This document shows, piece after piece, positions 39,840-50,400 of a stretch of 64,000 nucleotides of DNA. The stretch spans positions 43,868,978 to 43,932,977 of the forward strand of contig RSEF01000005.1 of NCBI GenBank assembly GCA_003993805.1, given 5' to 3'. The position numbers and the translations under genes were made by a program. Under the pieces are notes generated by a model. That model made no database searches. It was not told the DNA's origin and saw only the letters and a list, made by a program, of their open reading frames with translations. Positions within the stretch are counted from its first letter, which is position 1; every line of letters starts with the position of its first letter. Source of the stretch: Himantopus leucocephalus (taxonomy: Eukaryota > Chordata > Aves > Charadriiformes > Recurvirostridae).

Positions 39840-39975
39840 TCTTAACGCTCAAGGTGTAACCTTGAGTAAACGACTTAACGTGCCTACACTTGAATTTCAC
39901 TGTCTGTAAGAGGGGAGTCACATGTAAGGCATTCTGGGGCTTAACCATCTGAAGCACTATGTTATCCTCGCTATT
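39840..39975 (+). repeat. MIR-like SINE relic
   Basis: The order 'gtaaccttgagtaaacgact', 'taacgtgcctacacttgaat', 'ttcactgtctgtaagagggg' and, further on, 'ctgaagcactatgttat' follows the MIR pattern of gaccttgggcaagtcacttaa, cctcagtttcc, ctgtaaaatgggg and the terminal gcgctatataa-like block. Forward orientation, diverged. Confidence 0.55.
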
Positions 39976-40628
39976 TCAAAAACTTTGCTCTTTCAGAGAC
40001 ATCACAAATGTTTGCATTTGGTGTTTCTTGGTTCTAGACTCGTGAGCCTTCACAACACAAAATTTACAGGTAGAAGATCATGACTGATCTTGTGTTAAGT
40101 TTCCTACACAATCCTTATATCACCACCAATTTTTTTCTGATGTTTTACTGTCCTCAAGCCACCCCTTAAAACGTTTGCATTATTAAAAGTGGCTTTATGA
40201 GTTAATCCTATCCTCTGAGCAGTCAAAATAGAAGGTTTATTTATGGGCTAAAGCTTGACAGGTACTGCAATCTGAATTGATAGTAGAAAAGTAGCCACAT
40301 ATTGAGGCCTTATTTGTAGTTTAAATTGGGTCCAGCTCTAAAAGAGTGGGTTAAAAATTCTGACTGAGTCAAAGCTCCTCCAGAGTTTTGATGTGTGAGT
40401 GGATGCTGAAGAATGAGGTTCAGTTTTAGCTGTTCTGGCTTTCAGGCTAATCTTTCTTATTAATGAGCTTTAGGCAGTACATTTCCATACTGTATTTTTA
40501 CAGTCATAATAAACACTACCAAGAATGAATCTACTTCTTTGTTGTCCGTCATTTCTGGCCAGGACTCAATGTAAGATGCAAAGTGAAGGAAATGTCTGGC
40601 AATAATGTTATTCACCCCCCTTCACTAG

Positions 40629-40936
40629 GACGACAGTTAACGATCTTCAACACCCAGGCGCAAATAGCCATAGGAGGGAAGGACAGAGGGCGTCTCTTCC
40701 AAGGCCAGCTCTCCGGTCTCTATTACAATGGCTTGAAAGTGCTGAACATGGCAGCAGAGAACAACCCCAATATTAAAATCAATGGAAGTGTCCGACTCGT
40801 TGGGGAAGTCCCTTCCATCCTGGGAACAACACCCACAACCTCTGTGCCACCGGAAATGTCTACTACAGTCATGGAAACCACAACTACAATGGCCACCACT
40901 ACAACCCGAAAAAATCGTTCACCACCCAGCATCCAG
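40629..40936 (+). CDS. NRXN3: Neurexin-3 exon: end of LNS6 and Thr-rich stalk
   Basis: This 308-nt exon begins with GA, completing a Gly codon, and then encodes 102 residues, ending at phase 0 with CATCCAG before a strong GTGAGT donor. Residues 1-7 (RQLTIFN) hold the family neuroligin-contact Arg and the Ile and Asn that help bind calcium. The strands QAQIAIGGK and [18 protein letters not shown] complete LNS6 by about residue 60 (LVGEVPS). NGS at 51-53 is a potential N-glycosylation sequon. Residues 66-92 are a Thr-rich stalk (14 Thr in 27), consistent with O-glycosylation. NRS at 95-97 is followed by Pro and is probably poorly used as a sequon. The exon joins the SS4 exon (GRQL after QEK) or, when SS4 is skipped, the exon at 12770 directly (PTGRQL). 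Codons before 40629 are intronic despite being open. Confidence 0.96.
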
Positions 40937-41164
40937 GTGAGTCAATTAGTCTTCTGCATTTTCTTGGGTTCTTAATTAGTCTTTTGTTTCACTGCTCACT
41001 TATAAGTTCATGGGAGCCCCATGTTCTCTGAATCATGCTCCGTGTAGCTCTTTATTTTAATAATGTTATATAGGGTAAATCACCACAAAATGTTGTCCTC
41101 CTGTGTTGGTGAACTAACAGCTGGATGAATTATTATGCCACATGTACGTGATAATGGGGACAGG

Positions 41165-41228
41165 TTTTGCTCCTGTCCTAGTGCAATCCCATTTATGTAA
41201 GTAAGATTGCCCCAATGTGAATGAGAAC
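41165..41228. repeat. Possible palindromic ancient repeat fragment
   Basis: 'ttttgctcctgtcctagtgc' and, inverted, 'attgccccaatgtgaatgag' form imperfect arms around 'catttatgtaagtaag'. The pattern is like the copy at 7770-7860 but more decayed. Confidence 0.35.
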
Positions 41229-41533
41229 ACCTTTTTAACTGTTTCCGCAGTTCCGTATGTGGGGAAATGTATTCCTAAGAGAGTTACAAAGCTTAATGGG
41301 GGGTGGGTGTATGGTTATTTATTATTATGACAGTAGGTACTGCTGCAACAGTGAAGTTCATAATGGGGCGAAAAGCAATGGAGCATTACTTCCAGGTATA
41401 GCCATTTTTCATTTTCCTTTTATAGCCTTCCTGTAGAAAATTTTAAAGGAACACTATCAAGATCAGTTTCTTGCAAAATATAGATCTTCCAGAATAGAGC
41501 GGTTCCGACGTATTTGGTAAAAATCATTCCTAC

Positions 41534-41553
41534 AAAAAAAAAAAAAAAAAAAA
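41534..41553. repeat. Poly(A) run, A20
   Basis: Twenty consecutive A. It could be a retrocopy tail, but no polyadenylation hexamer or recognisable gene body lies just upstream. Confidence 0.85.
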
Positions 41554-42188
41554 TTCAGATGTTCTGGCTTAATTGTGCCAATGTAGTGTTTTCAGTCCTA
41601 AAAATGCAGTGGTTTTGGAACCACTTGTGTGGCAGCCAGAATATGGTACGGATTAGAAATAAACATCTTAAATTGGCTCTCCTTGTCTGTGCAAAGAAAA
41701 GAATCATGGAAGTAACCAGTCTGAGCGGTGGATCAGATTTTGAAAATTATTTATTTCAGTGGCATACTCTCATGTTATCATTTGTTTTAAAGCCTTTATT
41801 TACATCAGAACCTCATCCTGTAGAAATCAACATACTGTCATTGACACCAGCATACACTGGCTGAGACACTGGCAAGTGATTATTGATCAGAGTGTGTCTT
41901 TATTAAACCTCCAGAAAAAGGTATATTGTTGTTTACTTGGAGGAAAAATTTAAATTATTCCATATGGTTCCCTGAAACAATTTCTGGTGATTGGGACAGA
42001 AGACCTTAATGAAATCAAGGACTTTGAAATCTGTAATCATACAAGTTGCATGATTGCTTTCTAACCGCTTCAGAAGGTTTAATCAGTTATTGATTGTGTT
42101 TGTATATATATGACCATTCTCTTTATTTTCTGTCTAGTCCTGGTCACTTAGGATAAGAAAACACAAAAATCGTCCTCTTGATTGTGTA

Positions 42189-42703
42189 GGAGGTCAGGCC
42201 ACACCTGGAGTATTGTGTCCAGTTCTGGGCTCTTCAGTACAAAAGAGAGATGGAGCTTCTGGAGAGAGTCCAGCAAAAAGGGCCTCTAAGATGGTTAAGG
42301 GACTGGAGCATCTCTCCTATGAGAAAAATTTGAGAGAGCTGGGACTGTTCAGCATGGAGAAGAGAAGGTTTGGGGGGATCTTTTCAATGTGTACAAATAC
42401 TTGGAAGGGAGGGTGTGAAGATGACAGTGGTTCCCAGTGACAGGACCAGAGGCAATGGACACAAACTGAAACACGGGAGTTTCCATCTAGACATCAGGAA
42501 ACACTTTTTTACAGTGAGGGTGACTGAGCACTGGCATAGGTTGCCCAGAGAGGTTGTGGAGCGTCCATACTTGTAAATATTCAAAAGCCGTCTGCACGTG
42601 GTCCTGGGCAACTGCCTCTGGGTGACCCTGCGTGAACAGAGGGGTTGGATCAGAGGACCTCCAGAGGTTCCTTCCTACTACAACCATTCTGTGATTCTGT
42701 GAG
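42189..42703 (+). mobile_element. CR1 LINE 3' fragment
   Basis: The copy is about 515 nt, 5'-truncated and in the same orientation as NRXN3. It begins in the typical segment 'ggccacacctggagtattgt', 'gtccagttctgggc'. It then encodes a decayed reverse-transcriptase C-terminus including [15 protein letters not shown] and, in shifted context, KGGCEDD, where intact CR1 has EKRRLRGDLI and YKYLKGG. It ends with 'agaggttccttcctactaca' and two ATTCTGTG octamer units, the hallmark CR1 3' end, with no poly(A). The reading frame is broken, so it is inactive. CR1 predominance supports a sauropsid, probably avian, genome. Confidence 0.9.
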
Positions 42704-43007
42704 GTACCTCTGGCTGCAGTGGAATTTCCACCTATTAGAGTAATTAATGCCAAGCCAAAGTTTAATATTGCCTCCTGTGGTACTCTGTAAATGCAGTTGG
42801 CAGCAGGACTGGGATTAATTAAGTTATTAACCTCAAACATCCAATAGGTGATTTATAAAGTCGCAGCTAAATGAGGGGAAATTACCCCAGGTTTGGTCAC
42901 TGTTTGTCATAAACTTTGAAAGAATTATAGTTCCTTTGCCTCAGTGGCTAGCTGCAATTTTAGAGAAAATCTTTGTATGATTACATCTCCAGAAGAATAA
43001 AGTCTCT

Positions 43008-43060
43008 GGTCCTGATCCTGCTTTTGTTAGTTTATGGGAGATTTTGTATAATTTATTAAG
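43008..43060. repeat. Possible ancient palindromic repeat fragment
   Basis: 'tctggtcctgatcctgcttt' followed by 'ttagtttatgggagattttg' resembles the 'cctgatcctgctcccattga' and 'gtcaatgggagttttgcc' parts of related sauropsid copies. Only one arm is visible. Confidence 0.35.
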
Positions 43061-46000
43061 GCAGCAGAACTGTTTTAAGCTATAGGAGTGTAACAGAGAA
43101 TAGCCCTGCACCTTTGTGGGCTGGATAAAGCTGGAAATGACACTGGCTTTCTTGAAGAGAAACTCTTCCAGAAAGCTTCCTGCCCAACCTACATGGTAGT
43201 TCGCTCAGCCTGTAGAGACCACTGTGCACTGAAAGAGCATCAAGAAGATTTAATAAAGTGTCAAAGTGCTTCCAAAAACGTGGTTAGAGCAGTGATTTCC
43301 TGGATACACATGCACCACAACAAATGGCCTCATCTCAGCTGATATTAAAGCAATAACTCTTTGACACTTCATGCTACTCACTGAAAGAAAGATAAAGGTC
43401 AATATGTACCTCCATTACAAGTTTCTGCATTTCAATATCAGGCCATTTTATTGCTGTCGCAGCACAGATGGCTCGCCTTTCTTCCTTACTCTTGGTAGAA
43501 TTTGATTCTGTCAGCTTAAGTTGTGTTATTTGTGCGGTGAAAGTGAGAAGAAATTGTCTTTTTCTGTTTGGGCAGTATTTCCAGCTGTTGTTTTCAGATG
43601 CCTAATGATTATTTTATCTTGCTTGTTCTCGACATCACCATTGTCAAGCCTGCTTACAATTTTAGATCTAAGTGGTGGAAAAATCTAATAGAACAAGTTT
43701 GTTTTTTGGGGAACATAAAATATAGCTACCTAAGGCTATGAGTGGTACAAATACAGTTAGTTATTACCTTGCTCCAGCTTTCTCTTCTCTTTTCTACTCA
43801 GAAATAAACAATTTTTCTTCACTTTCAAGGCCTTTCACGGTTTAGCCTCTTCTCTCCCCATTCTGATCAGCATGATTCAAGCATTTTTTTTGCTCCCTTC
43901 TTAGATTTGATTATAAGAATCTTTCTGCTTCCTGGTACCATCCACAAGGCAACTATAGGCGACTTTTCCAATCCCATTGAAACCCCCCTGTCATCGTGAT
44001 GTGCCAAAAAGTTGTCAGAGGTTAGGCTGATGATGGTCTAAGGCAGCTGTTTATCAAGCCCACCAATATTGTCACATTTTTTGTTTTATTATCCATTTTT
44101 CTGTATCCATGTGTGATATCTTGTTTTATGCTTAGATTGCAGACTCCTCGGGTTCAAAATGTACTTTTTATTCTGCATGTGTACACTATTTAGAACAGGA
44201 GGGTTCTGGCCTATTGTAGAAATACTGAGCATGATACAAGTAAAAGTAAAGCATCTAATGCAAAATAGCAAGAATCGGGATAAAGAATTATTATTGTTAC
44301 TGTATTAGAAGTATCTGTGCTATTTGTATTACTCATTTTCATACGTAAGTAGCTAAAACTTCTCCTTTTTGAAATGCATATAAAGCTTGTGCAGAATATC
44401 ATCTGTAATTCCAAAGTGATACAAAATCCAGGGGAATTTCAGTAGGATTTAGATTTACACATCACTTGTTAAGGAATTTAAGAAGAGCATGATGACTGCA
44501 AAGATTTCTTTAGTTTGTAACATACACCAAGATACCTCCTGCAGTTAGGTGGTCTGAGTACTGCCAGAAATATTTTAGAGCACAGTTAGACTAAAACAGC
44601 TGGGAAAATAAAGTGCTTTAAAAATACACAGTATATGCACAGACAATGACATGCTTTGCAATTTGTGAAGATCCCAATTGTGGGATATAGTCTTGGACAA
44701 ACAACCAAGACAAAGGGAATTGAGAGAAGAATATTACTGGAAATACCCGGTGGCAATGATACTAGCATTTTAAATGTCTATAACTTCATTTTGTTTTAAA
44801 ATTTATAATAACATTTCTGCCAGGCAGTGAAACTCAGATCAGTGGAGGACAGGCAGGATTTGAGTGAGAAACAGTTGAGATGTATGACCGTATGCTATAC
44901 TGGTAGGAACGTTTCTGTGATTCAAATATCCTTCAGAGAGGCCTTGAAGGAAGATAACAAGAGCTGACCTTTTTCTGTTAACTGCAAATAAGGGAGAAAA
45001 AGGAATTTCGATTCGTGTTTGTTTCGGTGTGTTGCAAACGGTGCTTGTCCTCTGCTGCCCCGAGTAGAAATGCTGATTTGACTTTCTCACACGTGGTTTT
45101 GCTCTGGATTTAAGTACGATCTGTTCAGAAGTGACATATGTTGTGCCAAATTCCTGCTGCCGGTCTCAGGGCCCTGACACACCAGACTTTCCTGCGATAA
45201 TAATATCTTCTCTGGGACTTCTCCTTTGCCACAGTACCCTACGAAGGCCTCAAAGATAAGCCGTTAGCTTTTGCATGTGGTACAGTAGCATGCTGTGCAG
45301 GCTGCTATTAGGTGAGAGTCACAGTACTGCACCATGTTGTATTCTTGCAAGGAGGCCCTGTTTCTCGCAGGGTTACTTCATTAGCAATTGTTAAAGGTCC
45401 TGGAATCCCACGTGTCCCTATTTCCTCATTTAAAGCACAGCTTCAATTATTAGCGAAGTAGTTCAGGGATTTCTGGGTTTGGGAGACTTCTGTGAAAATG
45501 AATTAAAGTGACACTCATTCCCTTGGTTTCTGCTTCCATGTCAGCTGCCTGTATGCTCAGAATTTATTTAGTGAGTCGCTGCTCAAAGGTTTTTAGGAGA
45601 CTCCATATGCTCTCATGTGGCGCATTCTGTCCAGTTCACAGCTGGGTCATTCAGTTTTCAAATGATTTGTGTAAAGATATCTTTGAAGTTAATTGCTAAG
45701 TAAAGCTAGTCTAGAAAAGCATGCATGGTGATACATGAGTCTTCCATCCAAAACACGGTCAGTTCAGCGAATCCAAGGTATGATTCCAGCTGGTGTGTGG
45801 GTTCTTAAGAAGAACTGCTCCAGATAAGCTTCTGGAGGTCCTAGGGCCCAATGACCTAGGGCAGGCCCCTAATATGTTTGCCTTATGACATGGATGGCTG
45901 GGGTCCCAAGACCCCACAGACAGTTTTCTGTGAAAAAGAGATCAGAACCCTTCTGGGAGTACGGATGGACTTCTGATTCTTCTCCATGAAGAACCAGAAA

Positions 46001-47344
46001 CCGTGTGCTCTGTTACATTCCAAGTGTATGCCTCAACTTCTTGAGATGCGGGTAATGACTCTTGCCAAACTGTTCAAACTGTAGCTTGGAGGTGACATGA
46101 ATAAATTACTTGTGGAAGTTTTCAGCTATAATCTTAGAGCCATAGAATGACAGTATATGATATATAATATGCAGAATGTTCTCTCTAAAGAATAGAAGAG
46201 GGGATCTGCCCATTATCCATGGGGAGAGTCCAGCCCATTGGCATGGCTCAGAATAAGGTTCTCAACCTTTTATTTTAACCATTAAGCTTTCCAGCCTTCT
46301 AACTGTGTTTTCTGTTGAGGGTCCAATAATCTTGATTAATGTCTTTCCATAACGTGCAGCTCCAGGCTAAATCCTTTCTTACAGTGTATATCACAAAGGA
46401 AAATAGCACAGAAGATTTGTCAGTCTAATTAGACTTTCACTGTCAGCTAAGACAAATAAAATTGTCTCACCCTTGGTCTTGCCTAGGTACTTTCTTCTAG
46501 ACTCATAGATAATAATTTGGGGGGGAAAGAAATTGGCCTTTAATTTAGTTTTTGCTTCTTATAAGTCACTAGTGACATTTTCATCCCAAGACTGCAAAGC
46601 TCTAATGAAAAAAGAGCTTTTGATGAGTCTCTGCTTTAAAGACTGACTTCATTGGCCCATTGGTACAGCTGAGAATTACGCAGTCTGGTTCTCATCCCTC
46701 CTTTTCTGCTTCCTCCTCAACTATTTCTTCTTGAAGAGAACAAAGCCCCCAACCTGTACCATCTTTCAGAGTGGAATCCTTTCTCCTGCACTACAGCCCT
46801 GTTGAGTAAGATGGTAAAGTTGCATTGCTGCAGTGAAATTAACAAAATGGCGTTTACTTAATTCACAGTCACATCTCTTCTGTGATGATCAGATGGTAAC
46901 GTGGTTTGGGCAGAGAAAGGAATCAGAGTTTGGAAGCAAGAATCCAAAGGTGGTATAGAAAATATTCATGCAGACTAATGTTCATGTGAGTTACAGAGTG
47001 ATTAATTCAATAATACCAAATGACCTCTAAATACTTCATAAGTATGTAGTACAGAAATAGATTTAGTGCACAGTGAAATACATAATCTTTGGTGTGTAAT
47101 GTAGTAGCTACCTAGCCAGAAACATGTATATGATATGATAATGTTCTGTATGGGAAAGAGATAAAAATATTCTCCAAGTTTTAACTGAATATTAGATGGG
47201 GGAGTGGTGTGGTGTGTTAAAAATATAAAAAAATATAAAAATTATATTTATTGATGTAATGTCCAGGATACTCAGATTACCTATATAGCTCATATAATCT
47301 AAAATATAATCCTATATTTTCATTATTTCATTCCCTTTCTGCAG

Positions 47345-47464
47345 AAGGCAGCTGTGCTTCACTTCTGGAAGTGGAATGGTGAACCAGGAGTTCAGTACCC
47401 ATCCAAAAAGAGAATGCGATTTTACTGTAATACTATTTTTCCAGCCTACGCTCCCAAGTGCTGA
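47345..47464 (+). other. Speculative alternative terminal exon of NRXN3
   Basis: A good acceptor ('attccctttctgcag', AG at 47343-47344) is followed by a frame open for 39 codons (KAAVLHFWKWNGEPGVQYPS, then KKRMRFYCNTIFPAYAPKC) to TGA at 47462-47464. An AATAAA lies at 47523-47528, about 60 nt after the stop. The phase-0 donor at 40936 would splice into this frame directly, giving a neurexin-3 ectodomain that ends before the membrane. NRXN3 is known to make soluble forms through stop-containing alternative exons near SS5, but I cannot match this peptide to one. A frame of this length after an AG is common by chance, so this remains a hypothesis. Confidence 0.2.
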
Positions 47465-50400
47465 CAAGTACTGATGATGGAAATAAGCTCAGCCTTGTAT
47501 TTCTGCTGAGCACAATTACAGTAATAAAGAACATTGTATTTGTAAAACAGCTCATGCATATGCTGGTATATGCTGTCATTTGTTGACATTATCACCAGTG
47601 ATATTTGAACATTTAACTTAGTAATCATTGGCGGCTCCAAATGGAGACTACTCTTTCGTCACTCCAGGGGATGGATTTGATTGAATGTGTGTGGCAAACT
47701 CGAGTGCCACAAGTTGATGCATAGTATTATTTCTCAAAAAATAGCTTACACTCATTCTTTGGATAGCCTGATTTTATATAGTAGTGTTGTCACGTAGTCG
47801 CTTCAGCCACTCCTCTGTGTGTTCTGCTGGGACCCACGTTGTATTTTTATTTCTTCAGTCTAATAGTTTACATAAGGCCCAACTTAGCTGATTTATTTCT
47901 ACAAGGGTTGAGTTTACATTGCCTTTAATCTGCGGATCTGAACAATCATTTGTGACTTGCAGCAAAATCTCAGCTGGTGTTTTTGACACATGTACCCAGT
48001 TCTGTTCTACTGTGAATTTTGGAAATGAAGATTTGGCACGGCATGTGAAGGGGGGGCTGGTCTAGCACTCTTCTAGAATTTCAGCACTTTTTTAGATTTT
48101 TCTCAGATGAAATTTTTTATCTTGATGAAGAACTTACTGAAATACTTGCTTGATTTTAGGTGACCAAAAATCATTCCCTTTTTTGCAATAAAAGGATAAG
48201 AAGCTGTAATAGCAGCTGTACTAAACTGATACCTGCCTTCTTCAGACAGGCAGGCAGGCATACATTTCTCAGAAAGTACCCTGAGTAACATCAGTACGTA
48301 GGGTTTTTTTCAGGGCACAGTATCCTTTTGTGTATTTGGACATGTCATTTGCCCTGCCAAAAAGGATTCTTGAAAGTCACGTGGAAGATTATTTTCAAAA
48401 TGTGATTTATTACAGTACTTGGGAACTAAAGCTACTATAGTTGACCATATATTTGATCACAAGCCACATGAAAGAATAGGACAAGTGTGTTGTTCTAGGG
48501 CAGTTGTGCAGCAACAATCTATGATGAAAAGATCAAATACTGCAAAAGCAACTGCTTAGAAATAAATGGAGTAGTATCAATGCTTATAGCTCAAATGTAG
48601 TTGGAGGACTGGCTCACGTTTTGTTACAGCGTATCTGCTCTGTTTGCTATTCATACACTTCAGGGAAATGCCTAGAAGCTGCAGACATTGCGAGAATACT
48701 TCCAGAGCATACAGTTCCATTTTATTTGTTCGGGTTTTTTTAAACAAGACTGGCTGAGAGGTGGGAATGTACCTCTTACCTTTCCTAGCTCATATTTGAA
48801 TGAATGTGCAGAAATTAGAAACACATCCATGCTGTTGTGACAGACCTGCTTTCTGAAACCATCTAATTAATGCCTTGGGTTTTCTGTAAAATGATGGTGG
48901 TGTTAACTAGCAGAAACAGAAGGATTTCTGCTAGTTTCTTTTTCATCTGTGGGATGAGTTGTCACTGATTTGCAAGATGTGTCTGTCATGGTACAGCTCT
49001 TAAAAGTAGCGCTTAGCAAGACAGGCTATAACCACCAATCCTTTCTCTCCTCCCTTAGATGGCAGATGAGTAGGTGGGATGTTGTTCATTTTGATTGCAA
49101 AATTACTTCTATTATATTCTGAAAGGTAAGAATTTGTTTCCACAAAATTTCGACAGAAAAATAAAGCCAAAGGGGTGAGGAATTGGATTTCAGTTCTCTC
49201 GGTGTTGCGTGGGATGCAAATGCTCCCCTTCTTCTTTCTTACAGTGGGTTTTTGGAGAAAATTTGGTCTGTTGGCTTTTCAACCTTATAATGACTTGTGA
49301 AGGGACCATGTTCCCTAATAATTGCTTGGAGAGCTTTCCACTGGTGCTATGTTGCCCATTTTGCTGAGTCTCAGATCGAGTGTGCTAAGGAAATTGATTG
49401 TGGGTAAGGACACTTCCAGGGAATACCAGTAGTTTATTAGCAGGAGTGAACCAGAGAGTAGGAAATGTTGGGAATGCTCTAATGGCTAAAGGTATGAAAG
49501 TGGATAGAGAAAGAATGAATACTGAGGTGCAGACTAGGAACTAAGATCCAGAGGATGAGATTCATCTATCTTGGAGAAATACGGGAAAGAAACAGCAAGA
49601 CTTAAAGATGGAGAGTGACATGGCTAGAGTTGGTAGGCTGGTTGTTCCAGCAACTCTGTTTTGGATAGACAAAGGTTTGGAGAAGAGAGAAACTTGTACC
49701 CATGTGGCTTAGTCTCTGCTTTTCAGTCTCTGCTTTGTTCCACACTCCATCTTCCACAGGGATAAAGGCAGGTCTCTTCTTTTTTTTTGTTTTTTTTTTT
49801 GCGAAGCTCGTGAGGACTCAGTTCAGTCGAACTGCTGGCAGTGAGATCTGAGGACCCATGGCTTCTTCCACAGCAGTTCAAAGTCAGGCGGAGCTGGGCT
49901 CTCACACACTTGTGCTAAGATCATCTACACATTGTACTACGACCATCTAAAAAGCACCTCTTCCTCTCACTTGCAACAGCTCCTTTCCAGTAACTGCTTT
50001 GGAGCAGGAAAACTCATTCTTAGTGTAAAAAGAGTCAGGTCAGATAAGGAGAAAAAAGTGCTATTTGTTGTGCTCTTCTAACATCCAAGCAATAGCCTCA
50101 GTGCCCAAGCCATACAGAGATTTGCACAAATAGCTTGAATTTAACTTGGTCATAATGTCCTTTTTTTTCCTGAAAGATGACCTCTGATGAAAGTATAAGG
50201 ACATGAATGATTTTAATCTGTGGTAACAATGGAGAACCAGTCCTGACTGACTCCAGCAGCATAAATATACAAAATGACAGATTATCCTACTGCCTCCCTC
50301 CCTGCTGCCTGAGCACACACATACGCACTCAGTAGCACAGAGCAAAATTCAAATTGGTCTTTATCTTTTATCTGTTGCCCCAGTGATTAATGCTGCTCTT

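Larger units (their letters stand above)
34293..40628 (+). other. NRXN3: NRXN3 intron downstream of SS4, 6,336 nt
   Basis: This non-coding interval begins with GTAACA and ends with a short C/T tract and TTCACTAG. The first 200 nt carry the UUAA-rich region described separately. It also contains palindromic relics at 35181-35250, 35646-35715 and 37249-37376, a possible fragment at 37058-37105, a CpG-rich spot at 39255-39295, and a MIR-like relic at 39840-39975. The remaining sequence holds no recognisable coding region or RNA gene. Confidence 0.9.

Noticed and set aside
40723..40932. Minus-strand open frame opposite the stalk exon
   Set aside because: It is the antisense shadow of the Thr-rich coding sequence; its Val-rich translation comes from reading ACN codons backwards.
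42213..42840. Several open frames on both strands between 42213 and 42840
   Set aside because: They lie wholly or mostly within the decayed CR1 3' fragment and reflect its former coding sequence or antisense, not a host gene.
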